This document shows, one piece after another, positions 36,055-45,514 of a stretch of DNA of 64,000 nucleotides (the stretch's first letter is position 1; each line of letters begins with the position of its first letter). This DNA comes from an uncultured Dorea sp. (GTDB lineage Bacteria; Bacillota; Clostridia; Lachnospirales; Lachnospiraceae), in assembly GCA_910589275.1 (NCBI GenBank), contig CAJUTH010000013.1:9312-73311 (forward strand), given 5' to 3'. Made by a program: the position numbers and the translations under genes. Under the pieces are notes generated by a model, which saw nothing but the letters and a program-made list of their open reading frames with translations, had not been told where the DNA came from and searched no databases.

Positions 36055-37606
36055 AATGAATCCCATTCCTTTTTAAAATCTCTTCTTCCCTCTTCTGGCA
36101 TGAAAACAAAATAACCTGACGCCCACAGTTCGCAAGCCATCTTAGTGTCCTCTCCAGACGGACGTCATCATAAAAAGCAAAGGTATCGTCCAGTATCACC
36201 GGATAGTCCTCTTCATAGAGAAGTTCGGCCGCCGCCATACGCAGAGCAAAATAGATCTGCTCCATGGTTCCTTGGCTGACCTGTTCCATAGACACATACC
36301 TTCCCTGATCAAAAAGACCCATATGCAGATTCTCATCCGCTGTAAGCATCTCATATTTCCCGCCGGTTATTACCTTTATAATTTCAGAAGCCCTCCTGTT
36401 TAATCTCGCCGTCAAATCTCTCTGCATAGCGCCGGAAACTTCTTCCAAACGCCTTTCTGCAAAAAGCAGAGCTTCTTTTCTCCTGTCCAGTTTTATATAA
36501 TCGCCGCCCAGTTCATCCTGTTCCTGAAGCTGTTCCTGAAGGTTATCGTACTCCACCTGCTTTTCCTTCCTATCTTCGGTCAGATGCTCCAGTTCCCATA
36601 TCAGCTTTTCCGTAGACACCAGTTCTTCTTCCGTCCCGGCTGTCTCCAGAATTTCCCCGGCTTCCGTCTCCCGCCCCCGTCTGCCAATCTTCATCCGGTT
36701 CCAGATATAGATTGCGCCAAGAAGGGCGACTACCACTGTAACAAAGGAATTTAACGGATTAGGAAGCAGCGTAAAGGCAAGAATAATAATCCCAAGGATC
36801 ACCAGAATCTCAATCGGATGCACCCTCCATTTCGCTGGGCGCAACACATCCGTAAAGCGTCTTTTTACCCATTCATTTTCCATCTCATCTTCCTGCGGTT
36901 TTTCCTCCTTCTCCGCGTCCCGCAGCTTAAGCTCTTCTCGCAGCGCCTCAATCTTATCGTCTAAATAATGAAGTTCCCTCCATATATAAGAAGCTTCCTG
37001 TTCTACCGACTCCCGCTTTTTCTGTTTTTCAAGAAGAACCTGCTTTACCTCCCTGTCAACCGCCTTTCTATTCAGAGCCAGATTCTCCAGCGCCCCGGAA
37101 AGATTGATGTCACTGTCGCCCGTCATATAATAACCGGCGGCATAATTTTTAAGCTCTGCCGCCAGCGTCTGGCCGGCAGGCGCGCGAAACTGCCCGATAT
37201 ACAGTGTATTTTCATAGGAAGATTCCGCAAGGCCGTCAAGAAGCATGTCAAGGTCTCCTTCTTCTACAGACATTTCCTCTCCGTCAGTCTCGCACACCAG
37301 CAGCGCTTTCTTTGAATACTTATCAAAATTCCGCCGCAGGCAAAACTGCTTGCCCCCACACTCAAACCTTAACTCCCCTGCATAGTAATTTCCATTTTCC
37401 CAAGGCTCGTATCTAGAAAAAGTATCGTTCGCCGAACCCCTTCCCCTCTTGCGCTCCAATCCAAACAGCATCGCCCTGATAAAAGTATGTACCGTTGATT
37501 TACCTGCTTCATTTTCTCCGCAGATAAGCTGCAGTCCGTCATAAAGCTTAATATTTCTATTTTGAAATTTGCCAAAATTTTTTATATTCAGCTCCAGCAG
37601 CCTCAT
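36035..37606 (-). CDS. SbcC/YhaN-like AAA ATPase with a central membrane segment
   Basis: DNA-repair type ATPase (523 aa): Walker A LICGENEAGKSTVHTFIRAM near residue 30, coiled coils on both sides, ABC signature-like VSQGTMEQIYFALRMA and Walker B PVILDDTFAFYDD at the C-terminus. Two hydrophobic segments (IEILVILGIIILAFTLL and FVTVVVALLGAIYIW, about 268-302) replace the zinc hook, as in YhaN. The start at 37606 follows GAGGAGAGG. It lies 2 nt after the SbcD-like nuclease gene. Confidence 0.88.
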   Translation of the reverse strand: MRLLELNIKNFGKFQNRNIKLYDGLQLICGENEAGKSTVHTFIRAMLFGLERKRGRGSANDTFSRYEPWENGNYYAGELRFECGGKQFCLRRNFDKYSKKALLVCETDGEEMSVEEGDLDMLLDGLAESSYENTLYIGQFRAPAGQTLAAELKNYAAGYYMTGDSDINLSGALENLALNRKAVDREVKQVLLEKQKKRESVEQEASYIWRELHYLDDKIEALREELKLRDAEKEEKPQEDEMENEWVKRRFTDVLRPAKWRVHPIEILVILGIIILAFTLLPNPLNSFVTVVVALLGAIYIWNRMKIGRRGRETEAGEILETAGTEEELVSTEKLIWELEHLTEDRKEKQVEYDNLQEQLQEQDELGGDYIKLDRRKEALLFAERRLEEVSGAMQRDLTARLNRRASEIIKVITGGKYEMLTADENLHMGLFDQGRYVSMEQVSQGTMEQIYFALRMAAAELLYEEDYPVILDDTFAFYDDVRLERTLRWLANCGRQVILFSCQKREEEILKRNGIHYAKTIL

Positions 37607-37608
37607 AT

Positions 37609-38664
37609 TTAACCTCTCCTCGTCTCCAAAAGCGCTTGAACCCCCGCGCATAATGCCTCATATTCCACACTGTCAGGCTCCGCATCCCCAAAGCCTTCGA
37701 TGTATTTCCCCAGAAGATTGTCCTTGTTTGCTGCAAGCAGCTTTACAAAATCAAATGCCAGCCTTGTATTATCTGCAATCTCTATCACATTTCCAAAAGG
37801 ATCCATTTGATTCAGGTCAAACCGCGCCTCTGGATTCTTGAACCCTTCCAGCGTAATCTTATAAATATTCTGAATACCCCTTTTACGGATCTCCTGCTCT
37901 ATCTGCGTGCGCAGGCCGAAGCCCGTGGTCTCCCCCTCCACCTCCAGTTCCATATGAATATATTCTCTAGAAGCCAAAGGTACGAACCTAGCCCTGCATC
38001 CCTTCTCATTCAGAAGTCCTTTTACCACTCCATGCTTACCCGTATCATTTTTATCCGTCGGTTCTAATGCCCCCGCATAGAACATCCGGCCGGGAATCAG
38101 CTCCCCATGCCTGTGTATATGTCCAAGCGCCACATAATCAAACCCAGCCTTGTCCACTTCTGCCTTGCGAAATGGCAGGTGCTTCTCATCTCCGCCATGG
38201 GCAAGCAATATACGATATCTGCAGCTATCTCTCAGCCGAATCCGTTCGTACAGGGTTTCCTCCCTTTCCTTTGCATAATAGCTGAGACCATAAACCGCTG
38301 CATTAAGCTCTTTTAATTCTACATAGCTGATATCATTGCTTAAAATCATATGTACATTTGGACTCCAAGTGAATGTACGGTAATAGGAATCCTTCCTAAT
38401 ATAGTCATGATTTCCTGCAATCAGCACCACCTGCGTCTTCGTCAGAGAGCCAAACAGATAATCCACTTCCTTCAATTCTCTTAAAAGCGGCTGTCTGTGG
38501 AACAAATCACCGGCTATCAACAGAAGCTCTGTCTGTTCCTCCTCACACATCCGGATTACCCTGGCAAAGCTGTCCCATATCTCACTTTCTCTTTTTGCGC
38601 TGTATGTTCTTCCTGCGTCCGGCTTTGCCCCTAAGTGTACGTCTGCAATGTGTATGAACTTCAT
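37609..38664 (-). CDS. SbcD/YhaO-like metallophosphoesterase (DNA exonuclease)
   Basis: Calcineurin-like nuclease (351 aa). The dimetal motifs are FIHIADVHLGAKP, LLIAGDLFHRQPL, VLIAGNHDYIR and LAHGGDEKHL with ALGHIHRHGE. It pairs with the downstream SbcC-like ATPase and probably processes DNA ends. Its first 83 nt overlap the 3' end of the histidine kinase gene in another frame. Confidence 0.9.
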   Translation of the reverse strand: MKFIHIADVHLGAKPDAGRTYSAKRESEIWDSFARVIRMCEEEQTELLLIAGDLFHRQPLLRELKEVDYLFGSLTKTQVVLIAGNHDYIRKDSYYRTFTWSPNVHMILSNDISYVELKELNAAVYGLSYYAKEREETLYERIRLRDSCRYRILLAHGGDEKHLPFRKAEVDKAGFDYVALGHIHRHGELIPGRMFYAGALEPTDKNDTGKHGVVKGLLNEKGCRARFVPLASREYIHMELEVEGETTGFGLRTQIEQEIRKRGIQNIYKITLEGFKNPEARFDLNQMDPFGNVIEIADNTRLAFDFVKLLAANKDNLLGKYIEGFGDAEPDSVEYEALCAGVQALLETRRG

Positions 38665-39808
38665 GCTCCAATCCTTCTTCCTGCTTTTTCTTCGACGGCA
38701 GAGTTACTACAAACTGCGTCTTCTCATCATCACTCTTCGCAATAATCCGCCCTCCGTGGAGTTCCACAATCTCTCTTGCAATCGCCAGTCCGAGCCCCGC
38801 TCCCCCGGTTTCTGTAGAACGAGAATCATCCAGCCTGTAGAATTTTTCAAATATGGTCTGAAGCTTGGCCCCCGGAATCTTCTTTCCCTCATTGCGGAAA
38901 ATAATCTCCACATCTCCCCGCTTCATATGGGCGTCAATGGCAATCGTCGTATTTTCATAGCAATAAGCAATTGCATTTCTGAGAAGATTATCAAATACTC
39001 TGGCAAGTTTATCCGGATCACCTTCCACCTCCAGATTCTCATCCGCTTCCACCTCGCAGGTAAGACGCTTCTCCTGAAGAACCCCGTAAAGTTCGTCTGC
39101 AATCTGCTCCAGCATCATGGAAAGATTCAGCTCTACCGGCTCTAATTCAAATTCTTGAAGGCTGAACTTGGTAATATCGAAAAATTCATTAATCAGTTCC
39201 CCCAGACGGACTGCTTTTTCCAGAGAAATGTGAGTATATTTGGCCCGTTCTTCTATCGGCATATCCGGATGGCCGTCAAGCATTGTCAGATATGCCACCA
39301 CCGACGTCAGCGGAGTCTTCAGGTCATGGGCCAGAAACAGCACCATATCATTCTTGCGCTTTTCGCTCTCAACCGCCTCTAGTTCCTGCCGCTTTAGCGT
39401 AGCCTTAATCTCATTCAGCCGGATCTCAATCGGCTTTAGCTCTGTAATCAAATGAATCGGTTCTGAGGATTCCGATAAAATATTCTCAATTCCATCGCCC
39501 ACCTGATCTAAATATCTGGTCATCTGAGACAGGGCAATGTAGAAAAACAGCGCAAAAAGAAGAAGGAAACCCACAATCATAAAAAATATCTTGTTGTTTC
39601 CAATCAGCTTCCAATATAAATCAATGGCGGTTTTTTCTTCCATATGAAGGGAAACCAAAAATTCCACAAATGCTGTCGCAAACGAATCATTGTATATCCC
39701 ATCTATAACATAGTTCAGAAGAAAACCGCCAACCAGTACAGTCAGAGCCGTAATCAGCACTGTCTGCAGTAAAATGCTGAATTTCAGCTTACGATAACTA
39801 TTCTTCAA
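38582..39808 (-). CDS. VanS-like sensor histidine kinase
   Basis: Membrane sensor (408 aa) with two spans at about 10-32 and 76-92, a short external loop, HisKA motif LFLAHDLKTPLTSVVAYL, N-box DNLLRNAIAYCYEN, and G-box TGGAGLGLAIAREIVELHGG. The kinase core ends near residue 375 (FVVTLPSKK), after which about 30 mostly basic residues (ending NIQRKKRK) run into the next gene. Partner of the response regulator, whose stop it overlaps by 11 nt. No vanHAX genes lie nearby, so vancomycin resistance is not implied. Confidence 0.9.
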   Translation of the reverse strand: MKNSYRKLKFSILLQTVLITALTVLVGGFLLNYVIDGIYNDSFATAFVEFLVSLHMEEKTAIDLYWKLIGNNKIFFMIVGFLLLFALFFYIALSQMTRYLDQVGDGIENILSESSEPIHLITELKPIEIRLNEIKATLKRQELEAVESEKRKNDMVLFLAHDLKTPLTSVVAYLTMLDGHPDMPIEERAKYTHISLEKAVRLGELINEFFDITKFSLQEFELEPVELNLSMMLEQIADELYGVLQEKRLTCEVEADENLEVEGDPDKLARVFDNLLRNAIAYCYENTTIAIDAHMKRGDVEIIFRNEGKKIPGAKLQTIFEKFYRLDDSRSTETGGAGLGLAIAREIVELHGGRIIAKSDDEKTQFVVTLPSKKKQEEGLEHEVHTHCRRTLRGKAGRRKNIQRKKRK

Positions 39809-40487
39809 CTTTGTACCCTACTCCCCACACGGTCTTAATAAAGTCCGAATTGCCCGTAGGCGCGCTCAGCTTCTCCCTGAGATGCCGGATATGCACCATT
39901 ACTGTGTTATTGCTGTTCTTGTAATACTTCTCATTCCATACCTTCTCAAACAGCTCCTCCGAGCTGATTACTTTACCCCGGTTCTCGCATAACAGCCACA
40001 GGATGTCAAACTCAATCGGCGTTAAAGTCAGTGAAACCTCGTTATAAACACACTCATGGGAGGTGCGGTTTAAGAAAAGCCCGCCAAAATCAATCACATC
40101 CCCCGCATCCTTGCCGCCGTCGTTATACTGGGTATAACGCCTGAGCTGGGCCTTTACCCTGGCTATCAGCTCCAGTGGATTAAACGGCTTTGGAATATAA
40201 TCATCCGCACCCATGGTGAGACCTGTAATCTTATCCATATATTCCGTCTTCGCCGTCAGCATAATCACCGGGAAAGTATATTTCTCCCGTATCTTCTTCA
40301 GAATCTGGAAGCCGTCTATGTCTGGAAGCATTACGTCCAAAATCGCAAGGTCGATTTTCTTGTCAGATATACAGCGAAGCGCTTCTTCACCTGTATAATA
40401 TTTGAATACCGAATACTGATCATTCTGAAGGTACAGCTCGATAACGTCTGCGATCTCCTTCTCGTCGTCTACAACCAATATATTCAT
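39798..40487 (-). CDS. OmpR-family response regulator (VanR-like)
   Basis: Receiver plus winged-helix output (229 aa). Phosphoacceptor Asp in LAILDVMLPDIDGF, acidic pair VVDDEKE, Lys in YIPKPFNPLEL, and winged helix with VSLTLTPIEFDILWLLCENRG and NTVMVHIRHLREKL. Forms a two-component system with the coupled kinase. The target genes are unknown; autoregulation is plausible. Confidence 0.94.
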   Translation of the reverse strand: MNILVVDDEKEIADVIELYLQNDQYSVFKYYTGEEALRCISDKKIDLAILDVMLPDIDGFQILKKIREKYTFPVIMLTAKTEYMDKITGLTMGADDYIPKPFNPLELIARVKAQLRRYTQYNDGGKDAGDVIDFGGLFLNRTSHECVYNEVSLTLTPIEFDILWLLCENRGKVISSEELFEKVWNEKYYKNSNNTVMVHIRHLREKLSAPTGNSDFIKTVWGVGYKVEE

Positions 40488-40531
40488 ACTGTCCCCTCCT
40501 TATCTGAATGTGGTGTTTGTCTGCACTTTAA

Positions 40532-41923
40532 TTATAAATCGCAGTTGTTTACTGTGCGTGGGAAGGGGATTACATCGCGGATGTTGCCCATTCCGGTCAG
40601 GTACATAATACAGCGCTCGAAGCCTAAACCAAAGCCGGAGTGCCTGGTGGAGCCGTATTTGCGTAAGTCCATATAGAACTGATAATCTTCTATTTTGAGA
40701 CCCAGTTCCTTCATACGATTCTCTAGCTTTTCGTAGTTGTCTTCTCTTTGGCTTCCGCCGATGATCTCACCGATTCCGGGTACCAAACAGTCTACGGCCG
40801 CAACGGTTTTGTTGTCGTCGTTCATCTTCATGTAGAAGGCCTTGATGTCCTTCGGATAATCAGTTACGAATACCGGGCGTTTGAATACCTCTTCGGTCAG
40901 GTAACGCTCATGTTCGGTCTGTAAGTCTGCTCCCCATGATACTTTATATTCAAATTTGTCATTGTTTTTCTCTAGAAGTTCTACCGCTTCTGTATAGGTA
41001 ATCCTTGCAAATTCAGAGGACGCCACATTCTGCAGCCTTGCAATCAGTCCCTTATCCACAAAGGAATTAAAGAAATTCATCTCCTCCGGCGCTTCTTCCA
41101 TCACGTAATTGATCACATATTTCAGCATCGCTTCCGCGATTTCCATATTATCGTCCAAGTCCGCAAATGCCATCTCCGGCTCGATCATCCAGAACTCCGC
41201 CGCATGGCGGGTAGTATTGGAATTCTCTGCACGGAAGGTTGGCCCAAAGGTGTAAATATTGCGGAATGCCTGCGCATAAGTCTCTCCGTTAAGCTGCCCG
41301 CTTACGGTAAGGCTCGTCTCTTTGCCAAAGAAATCCTGCGTATAATCAATACTTCCATTATCTTTCTTCGGAAGATTGTCCATATCCAGCGTCGTTACCC
41401 GAAACATCTCCCCGGCTCCCTCGCAGTCGCTTGCAGTAATCAGCGGCGTATGCACATACACGAAGCCTCTCTCCTGAAAAAACTTATGGAATGCGTAAGC
41501 CGCCAGTGAACGGACGCGGAATACTGCTTGAAAGGTATTCGTTCTGGGCCTGAGATGCGTGATCGTCCGAAGATACTCAAAACCATGCCGCTTCTTCTGC
41601 AGCGGATAATCCGGAGCAGAAGCGCCTTCAACCGTCACCTCATCCGCTTGAATCTCAAAGGGCTGTTTTGCCTGCGGCGTAGCAACCAGCGTCCCGGAAA
41701 CAATGATCGCCGCCCCGACGTTTAATTTAGAAATCTCCGCAAAATTATCTAATTTGTCGCTGTATACCACTTGAAGCGGCTGAAAATAGGTTCCGTCGTT
41801 CACCACAATAAATCCAAAGGTCTTAGAGTCGCGGATGCTCCGTACCCAGCCGCCTATCCTTATCTGCTTGTCCAGATATTCATTCTGATTCTTGTACAAT
41901 TCCCTAATCGTTATCAAATCCAT
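40532..41923 (-). CDS. asnS: Asparaginyl-tRNA synthetase
   Basis: Class IIb synthetase (463 aa). OB-fold anticodon domain (IRIGGWVRSIRDSKTFGFIVV), motif 2 FGPTFRAENSNTTRHAAEFWM, and motif 3 HSGFGLGFERCIMYLTGM are clear; the Asn-type rather than Asp-type sequence is supported by the aminoacyl pocket context. No T-box is visible in its 110-nt leader. An extended -10 (TGCTATACT on minus near 42018) probably drives it. Confidence 0.95.
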   Translation of the reverse strand: MDLITIRELYKNQNEYLDKQIRIGGWVRSIRDSKTFGFIVVNDGTYFQPLQVVYSDKLDNFAEISKLNVGAAIIVSGTLVATPQAKQPFEIQADEVTVEGASAPDYPLQKKRHGFEYLRTITHLRPRTNTFQAVFRVRSLAAYAFHKFFQERGFVYVHTPLITASDCEGAGEMFRVTTLDMDNLPKKDNGSIDYTQDFFGKETSLTVSGQLNGETYAQAFRNIYTFGPTFRAENSNTTRHAAEFWMIEPEMAFADLDDNMEIAEAMLKYVINYVMEEAPEEMNFFNSFVDKGLIARLQNVASSEFARITYTEAVELLEKNNDKFEYKVSWGADLQTEHERYLTEEVFKRPVFVTDYPKDIKAFYMKMNDDNKTVAAVDCLVPGIGEIIGGSQREDNYEKLENRMKELGLKIEDYQFYMDLRKYGSTRHSGFGLGFERCIMYLTGMGNIRDVIPFPRTVNNCDL

Positions 41924-42034
41924 ACTATAATAACTCCTTCTAAAATCATAATATCGCTTTCCCGAAGCCCTTTCCGCACCTAAAATTTCTGCTTCAGAAG
42001 CTTTTCTTCCTTAGTATAGCACAGAATATCCCTT

Positions 42035-43267
42035 TCATGTACCCCTTCTTCCCAGAAAACTTAGGCATCTGCAAATCACGCTTCCCATTACAGCACACAG
42101 CAGAAAAATACTGAAAATAACCCTATAACCTAACAATTGATACTGATCCAAAAGTCCTCCCGCAACTGAATAGAAAAATGCGTCCGGTGAATACCCAAGA
42201 AACGCCACTACTCCAATCACCGTCCCCCGCAGCTCTCCTGGAATCTTCATTTCTGATATGGTTACCATGCTAATGCTTTTTCCGGCAGTAGCCGCCGCTG
42301 TAATCATCAACACCACCGCGACTGCCGTTCCTGCAGATACCGGAAAGAAAAGACTTCCCAGCAACACTATGCCAAACACCGCTGCCATAATAAAGGTGTG
42401 TTCAATTACCCTGACAGCCGAACCGTACTTGTCAGCAATTTTTCCCGACAACGGAGATATCAAAATGGTAATAACATTCACCCGTAATATAGAAATAACA
42501 AGTATGATTTCTTCACCGATTTGATACACCTGAGAAAAATACGGAATCACATAGGTCAAAATAGATTGCAGCATATAATTAAAAAAAACAACGCCGACAA
42601 TCCCCCATACACGGAGATCTTTCAAAACACATTTCAGCATTTCGATATTTAGGCGTTCTTCTCTCTGTGCGTCCTGTATTTCCCCCTCCTTAAAAAGCAG
42701 CGCAATTAAAAGCGCCACTACAAAATGCATGATTCCATACAACCCGGAAACAATCCGAAATACAAACCTGCTGTCATTTACCCATCTCAAAACCCCTGCC
42801 CCAGCCAAGACGACAAGTATTCCAACCACATTAATCAACGCAACATAGATTCCAAATACCATTCCATTACCATGATCCAGCTTCAGTCCGGACAAAATTT
42901 TCATAGAAGCCGGATAAAACGCCATCACAGATGTAAACGCCAATAGCGCATAAATTACGCACAAGCTATAATATCCGGGAATTGTTACCGCATATATATG
43001 TAGAAATCCGGATACCGCCAGCGCCGTAATCATAATTTTTTTCAAGGATGCCATATCTGCCAGCAGTCCGCCAAGCAGATATGCCGCCAAACTGACAAAG
43101 CCAAATATACTGAACAAAGCGCTAAGCTGCGTATGGTTTAAACATAGCGCATCCAGCATAATATCATAAAATTGCCCCTTCATATACGGCAGGCCGTATA
43201 CTGCGGTATTTGCGCACGCCAAAATGATTATCATAAGCAAAACACTTTGATTTTCCGCTTTTTTCAT
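42035..43267 (-). CDS. MFS transporter at the end of the Opu/redox operon
   Basis: Twelve-span permease (410 aa) starting MKKAENQSVLLMIIILACAN. The stop of the upstream permease and this start overlap as TAATG, so it belongs to that operon. A GKIADKYGSAVRV loop in the second half is the MFS inter-helix motif. The longer in-frame ORF to 43351 is not used. Substrate unknown; context suggests a quaternary amine or its product. Confidence 0.85.
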   Translation of the reverse strand: MKKAENQSVLLMIIILACANTAVYGLPYMKGQFYDIMLDALCLNHTQLSALFSIFGFVSLAAYLLGGLLADMASLKKIMITALAVSGFLHIYAVTIPGYYSLCVIYALLAFTSVMAFYPASMKILSGLKLDHGNGMVFGIYVALINVVGILVVLAGAGVLRWVNDSRFVFRIVSGLYGIMHFVVALLIALLFKEGEIQDAQREERLNIEMLKCVLKDLRVWGIVGVVFFNYMLQSILTYVIPYFSQVYQIGEEIILVISILRVNVITILISPLSGKIADKYGSAVRVIEHTFIMAAVFGIVLLGSLFFPVSAGTAVAVVLMITAAATAGKSISMVTISEMKIPGELRGTVIGVVAFLGYSPDAFFYSVAGGLLDQYQLLGYRVIFSIFLLCAVMGSVICRCLSFLGRRGT

Positions 43268-43899
43268 TACCCTATACCCTGCGCTCTTTTTCTTGCCCTG
43301 TCTTCCAACGCCTGCAAAATGGCAGACAGCATAAAAGCAAAAACAGCGCATAAAACAGAACCGACAATCACTTTATTCCAATGACGCATAACAAGTCCCA
43401 TTAAAATCAATTCTCCAAGTCCGCCTGCCCCTATCGTCGCCCCCAGAGTTCCCATAGTAACAGTTCCTATCGCCGCTAATTTAATTCCATTTATAATCAT
43501 CGGCAATGCCAGCGGCCACTCCACAGAAAAGAAAAACTGTACTTTACTGTACCCCATTCCCAAACCTATTTCATGAATAGCCGGATTGATTTCATCAAAA
43601 CCTTCCGCAATATTTTTAATCAAAACATATTGGTTATAAAGCACCAATGTAACGATTGCAGTCATATCCCCCAGCCCGGTAAACGGCAGAAGAATTACCA
43701 GCATCGCAAGTGTTGGAATGGAAAAAATCAAATTACACACCCCGTTAACGGCTCCTGACAAACGCTTATATTTTGAAATCAGAATTCCAAACGGCAATGC
43801 AATCATAAAAGAAACCGCTACAGCTATAACAGTTATCTGCACATGCTCCAATAAGCATGCCAGAATCTTATCATAATGCTTACTTACATATTCTATCAT
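43267..43899 (-). CDS. Osmoprotectant-type ABC permease (OpuCD/OpuCB family)
   Basis: Inner-membrane component (210 aa) of a betaine/choline/carnitine-type importer. About five spans; the EAA loop is LALPMIINGIKLAAIGTVTM. Carries the conserved GAGGLGELIL. Sits between the ATPase and MFS genes. Confidence 0.88.
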   Translation of the reverse strand: MIEYVSKHYDKILACLLEHVQITVIAVAVSFMIALPFGILISKYKRLSGAVNGVCNLIFSIPTLAMLVILLPFTGLGDMTAIVTLVLYNQYVLIKNIAEGFDEINPAIHEIGLGMGYSKVQFFFSVEWPLALPMIINGIKLAAIGTVTMGTLGATIGAGGLGELILMGLVMRHWNKVIVGSVLCAVFAFMLSAILQALEDRARKRAQGIG

Positions 43900-43907
43900 T
43901 CATATCC

Positions 43908-44864
43908 CTACTCTCTCATCATTTGTTTTAAATAGTCCACAGAAAGCTTTCCTTTAACCTGGCCGTCTTCTACTACGATCAGATATTTACATTCCTCTTT
44001 CACAAATAATGCTAACGCATCATTCAGATATTTCGAACTATCAATTTTTACTCCCTCTCTGACCTCAGCCTCGCTTGCTTCCTCTAAATTATTATCCACT
44101 GATAAAACCCTTAATTTATCGTAAACATCCCCTGTCGTAATCAATTTACTTACAAATTCATTCGCAGGGTGCAGCATGATATTATACGGTGTATCAAATT
44201 GCTGAACCTTACCTTTATCCATAACAATAATTTTTTGTCCGAGAAGAAATGCTTCAAATACGTCATGGGTTACAAATAATACTGTGTTTCTTAGTTTATT
44301 CTGAAGGTTTTTCATCTCCTGCTGAAGAGCCCCCCTTGTGATCGCATCAATCGCGCCAAAAGGCTCGTCCATCAGCATAACAGACGGATCCGCAGCCAGC
44401 GCCCTTGCAATTCCGACTCTTTGCTGTTCCCCTCCGGATAAGCTTCTTGGATACCGTTTTCTATACGTATTATAATCAAGCCTGACAAGCTCCATCAATT
44501 CCTTTACACGGCGCATAGTTTTTTCTTTATCCCATTTTAAAAGTCTCGGAATTACAGAAATGTTTTCCTCCACTGTTTTATGGGGAAACAAACCGCCCTG
44601 TTGAATTACATAGCCAATCTGCCTTCGGTAATCATTTACCTGCAGCTTTGTAATATCTTTTCCAAAATATAATATTTCCCCATTTGTTAATTCATATATC
44701 CGGTTAACCATTTTAAGAAGAGTAGTCTTTCCTGACCCAGAGGTTCCTAAAATAGTAACAAAACTGCCTTTTTCTATTTTCAAGCTAACCTCAGATACTG
44801 AATCATAATCATTGCCTTTAAAACGTTTACATACGTTCTTAAATTCTATCGCTATCTCTGACAT
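43908..44864 (-). CDS. Osmoprotectant-type ABC ATPase (OpuCA family)
   Basis: ABC ATPase (318 aa): Walker A LGTSGSGKTTLLKM, signature LSGGEQQRVGIARALA, Walker B VMLMDEPFGAID, switch His in VTHD. The C-terminus has one CBS-like stretch (SSKYLNDALALFVKEECKYL), whereas Bacillus OpuCA has two. Such domains sense ionic strength or nucleotides in related importers. Confidence 0.92.
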   Translation of the reverse strand: MSEIAIEFKNVCKRFKGNDYDSVSEVSLKIEKGSFVTILGTSGSGKTTLLKMVNRIYELTNGEILYFGKDITKLQVNDYRRQIGYVIQQGGLFPHKTVEENISVIPRLLKWDKEKTMRRVKELMELVRLDYNTYRKRYPRSLSGGEQQRVGIARALAADPSVMLMDEPFGAIDAITRGALQQEMKNLQNKLRNTVLFVTHDVFEAFLLGQKIIVMDKGKVQQFDTPYNIMLHPANEFVSKLITTGDVYDKLRVLSVDNNLEEASEAEVREGVKIDSSKYLNDALALFVKEECKYLIVVEDGQVKGKLSVDYLKQMMRE

Positions 44865-44878
44865 ATCCTGCCCTCCGC

Positions 44879-45514
44879 TTATGCTATTTTCTCAATCTGT
44901 TTTCTCTGTATATATGCAAGAATGCAGTCCACCAAAATTGCCATCGCAGCAACGGTCAGTGCGCCAACATACATAACCTCATGCTGTCTTGCCGTCAGTC
45001 CCAGTTTAATATAAAAACCAAGGCCCCCCGCGCCCACGTAAGCGGCTATCGTCGTCCCCGCAATCAACGATACCGCGGTAACTCTAAAGCCATTCAGAAT
45101 TGCCGGCATAGCCAGCGGAATTTCCACCTGCAGACATACCTTCCAACGCGGCATTCCCATTGCGCCGGCATTTTCCAATATGCAAGGATCAACGCTCTTA
45201 ATTCCGGCTCTTGTACTGATCAGCATTGTAGGCATACTCAAAAAAACCAAAGCCACCAAAGCTGGAGCGTTCCCTATTCCCATAATCGGCTGCAGAAGGG
45301 CAAACAGCGCAAGGCTCGGAATTACCATGACCAAATTCGCAAATGCCATAATCGGAATTGCCGCCTTCTCTTTCTTTGCACACAGATAACCCAGGGGCAC
45401 CGCTATTCCAATGCATATGAAAAACGCAATCAGATCCAGAACCACATGCTGCTCAATCAGCGTAAGATACCGTTCATAATCCTTTTGTATATAAGTTATC
45501 ATCTCATAAATCAC
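44879..45514 (-). CDS. Osmoprotectant-type ABC permease (OpuCB family)
   Basis: Second permease (211 aa) with about six spans and EAA loop IPLAMPAILNGFRVTAVSLI followed by YVGAGGLGFYI. I start at the GTG at 45514, which overlaps the stop of the iron-sulfur gene (GTGA) and has GGGGGAAG upstream; the longer ATG ORF to 45592 would lie deep inside that gene. Confidence 0.88.
   Translation of the reverse strand: MIYEMITYIQKDYERYLTLIEQHVVLDLIAFFICIGIAVPLGYLCAKKEKAAIPIMAFANLVMVIPSLALFALLQPIMGIGNAPALVALVFLSMPTMLISTRAGIKSVDPCILENAGAMGMPRWKVCLQVEIPLAMPAILNGFRVTAVSLIAGTTIAAYVGAGGLGFYIKLGLTARQHEVMYVGALTVAAMAILVDCILAYIQRKQIEKIA

Noticed and set aside
39798..40487. Vancomycin resistance regulator
   Set aside because: VanR/VanS-like sequence is common in Clostridia and no vanH, vanA or vanX lies nearby.
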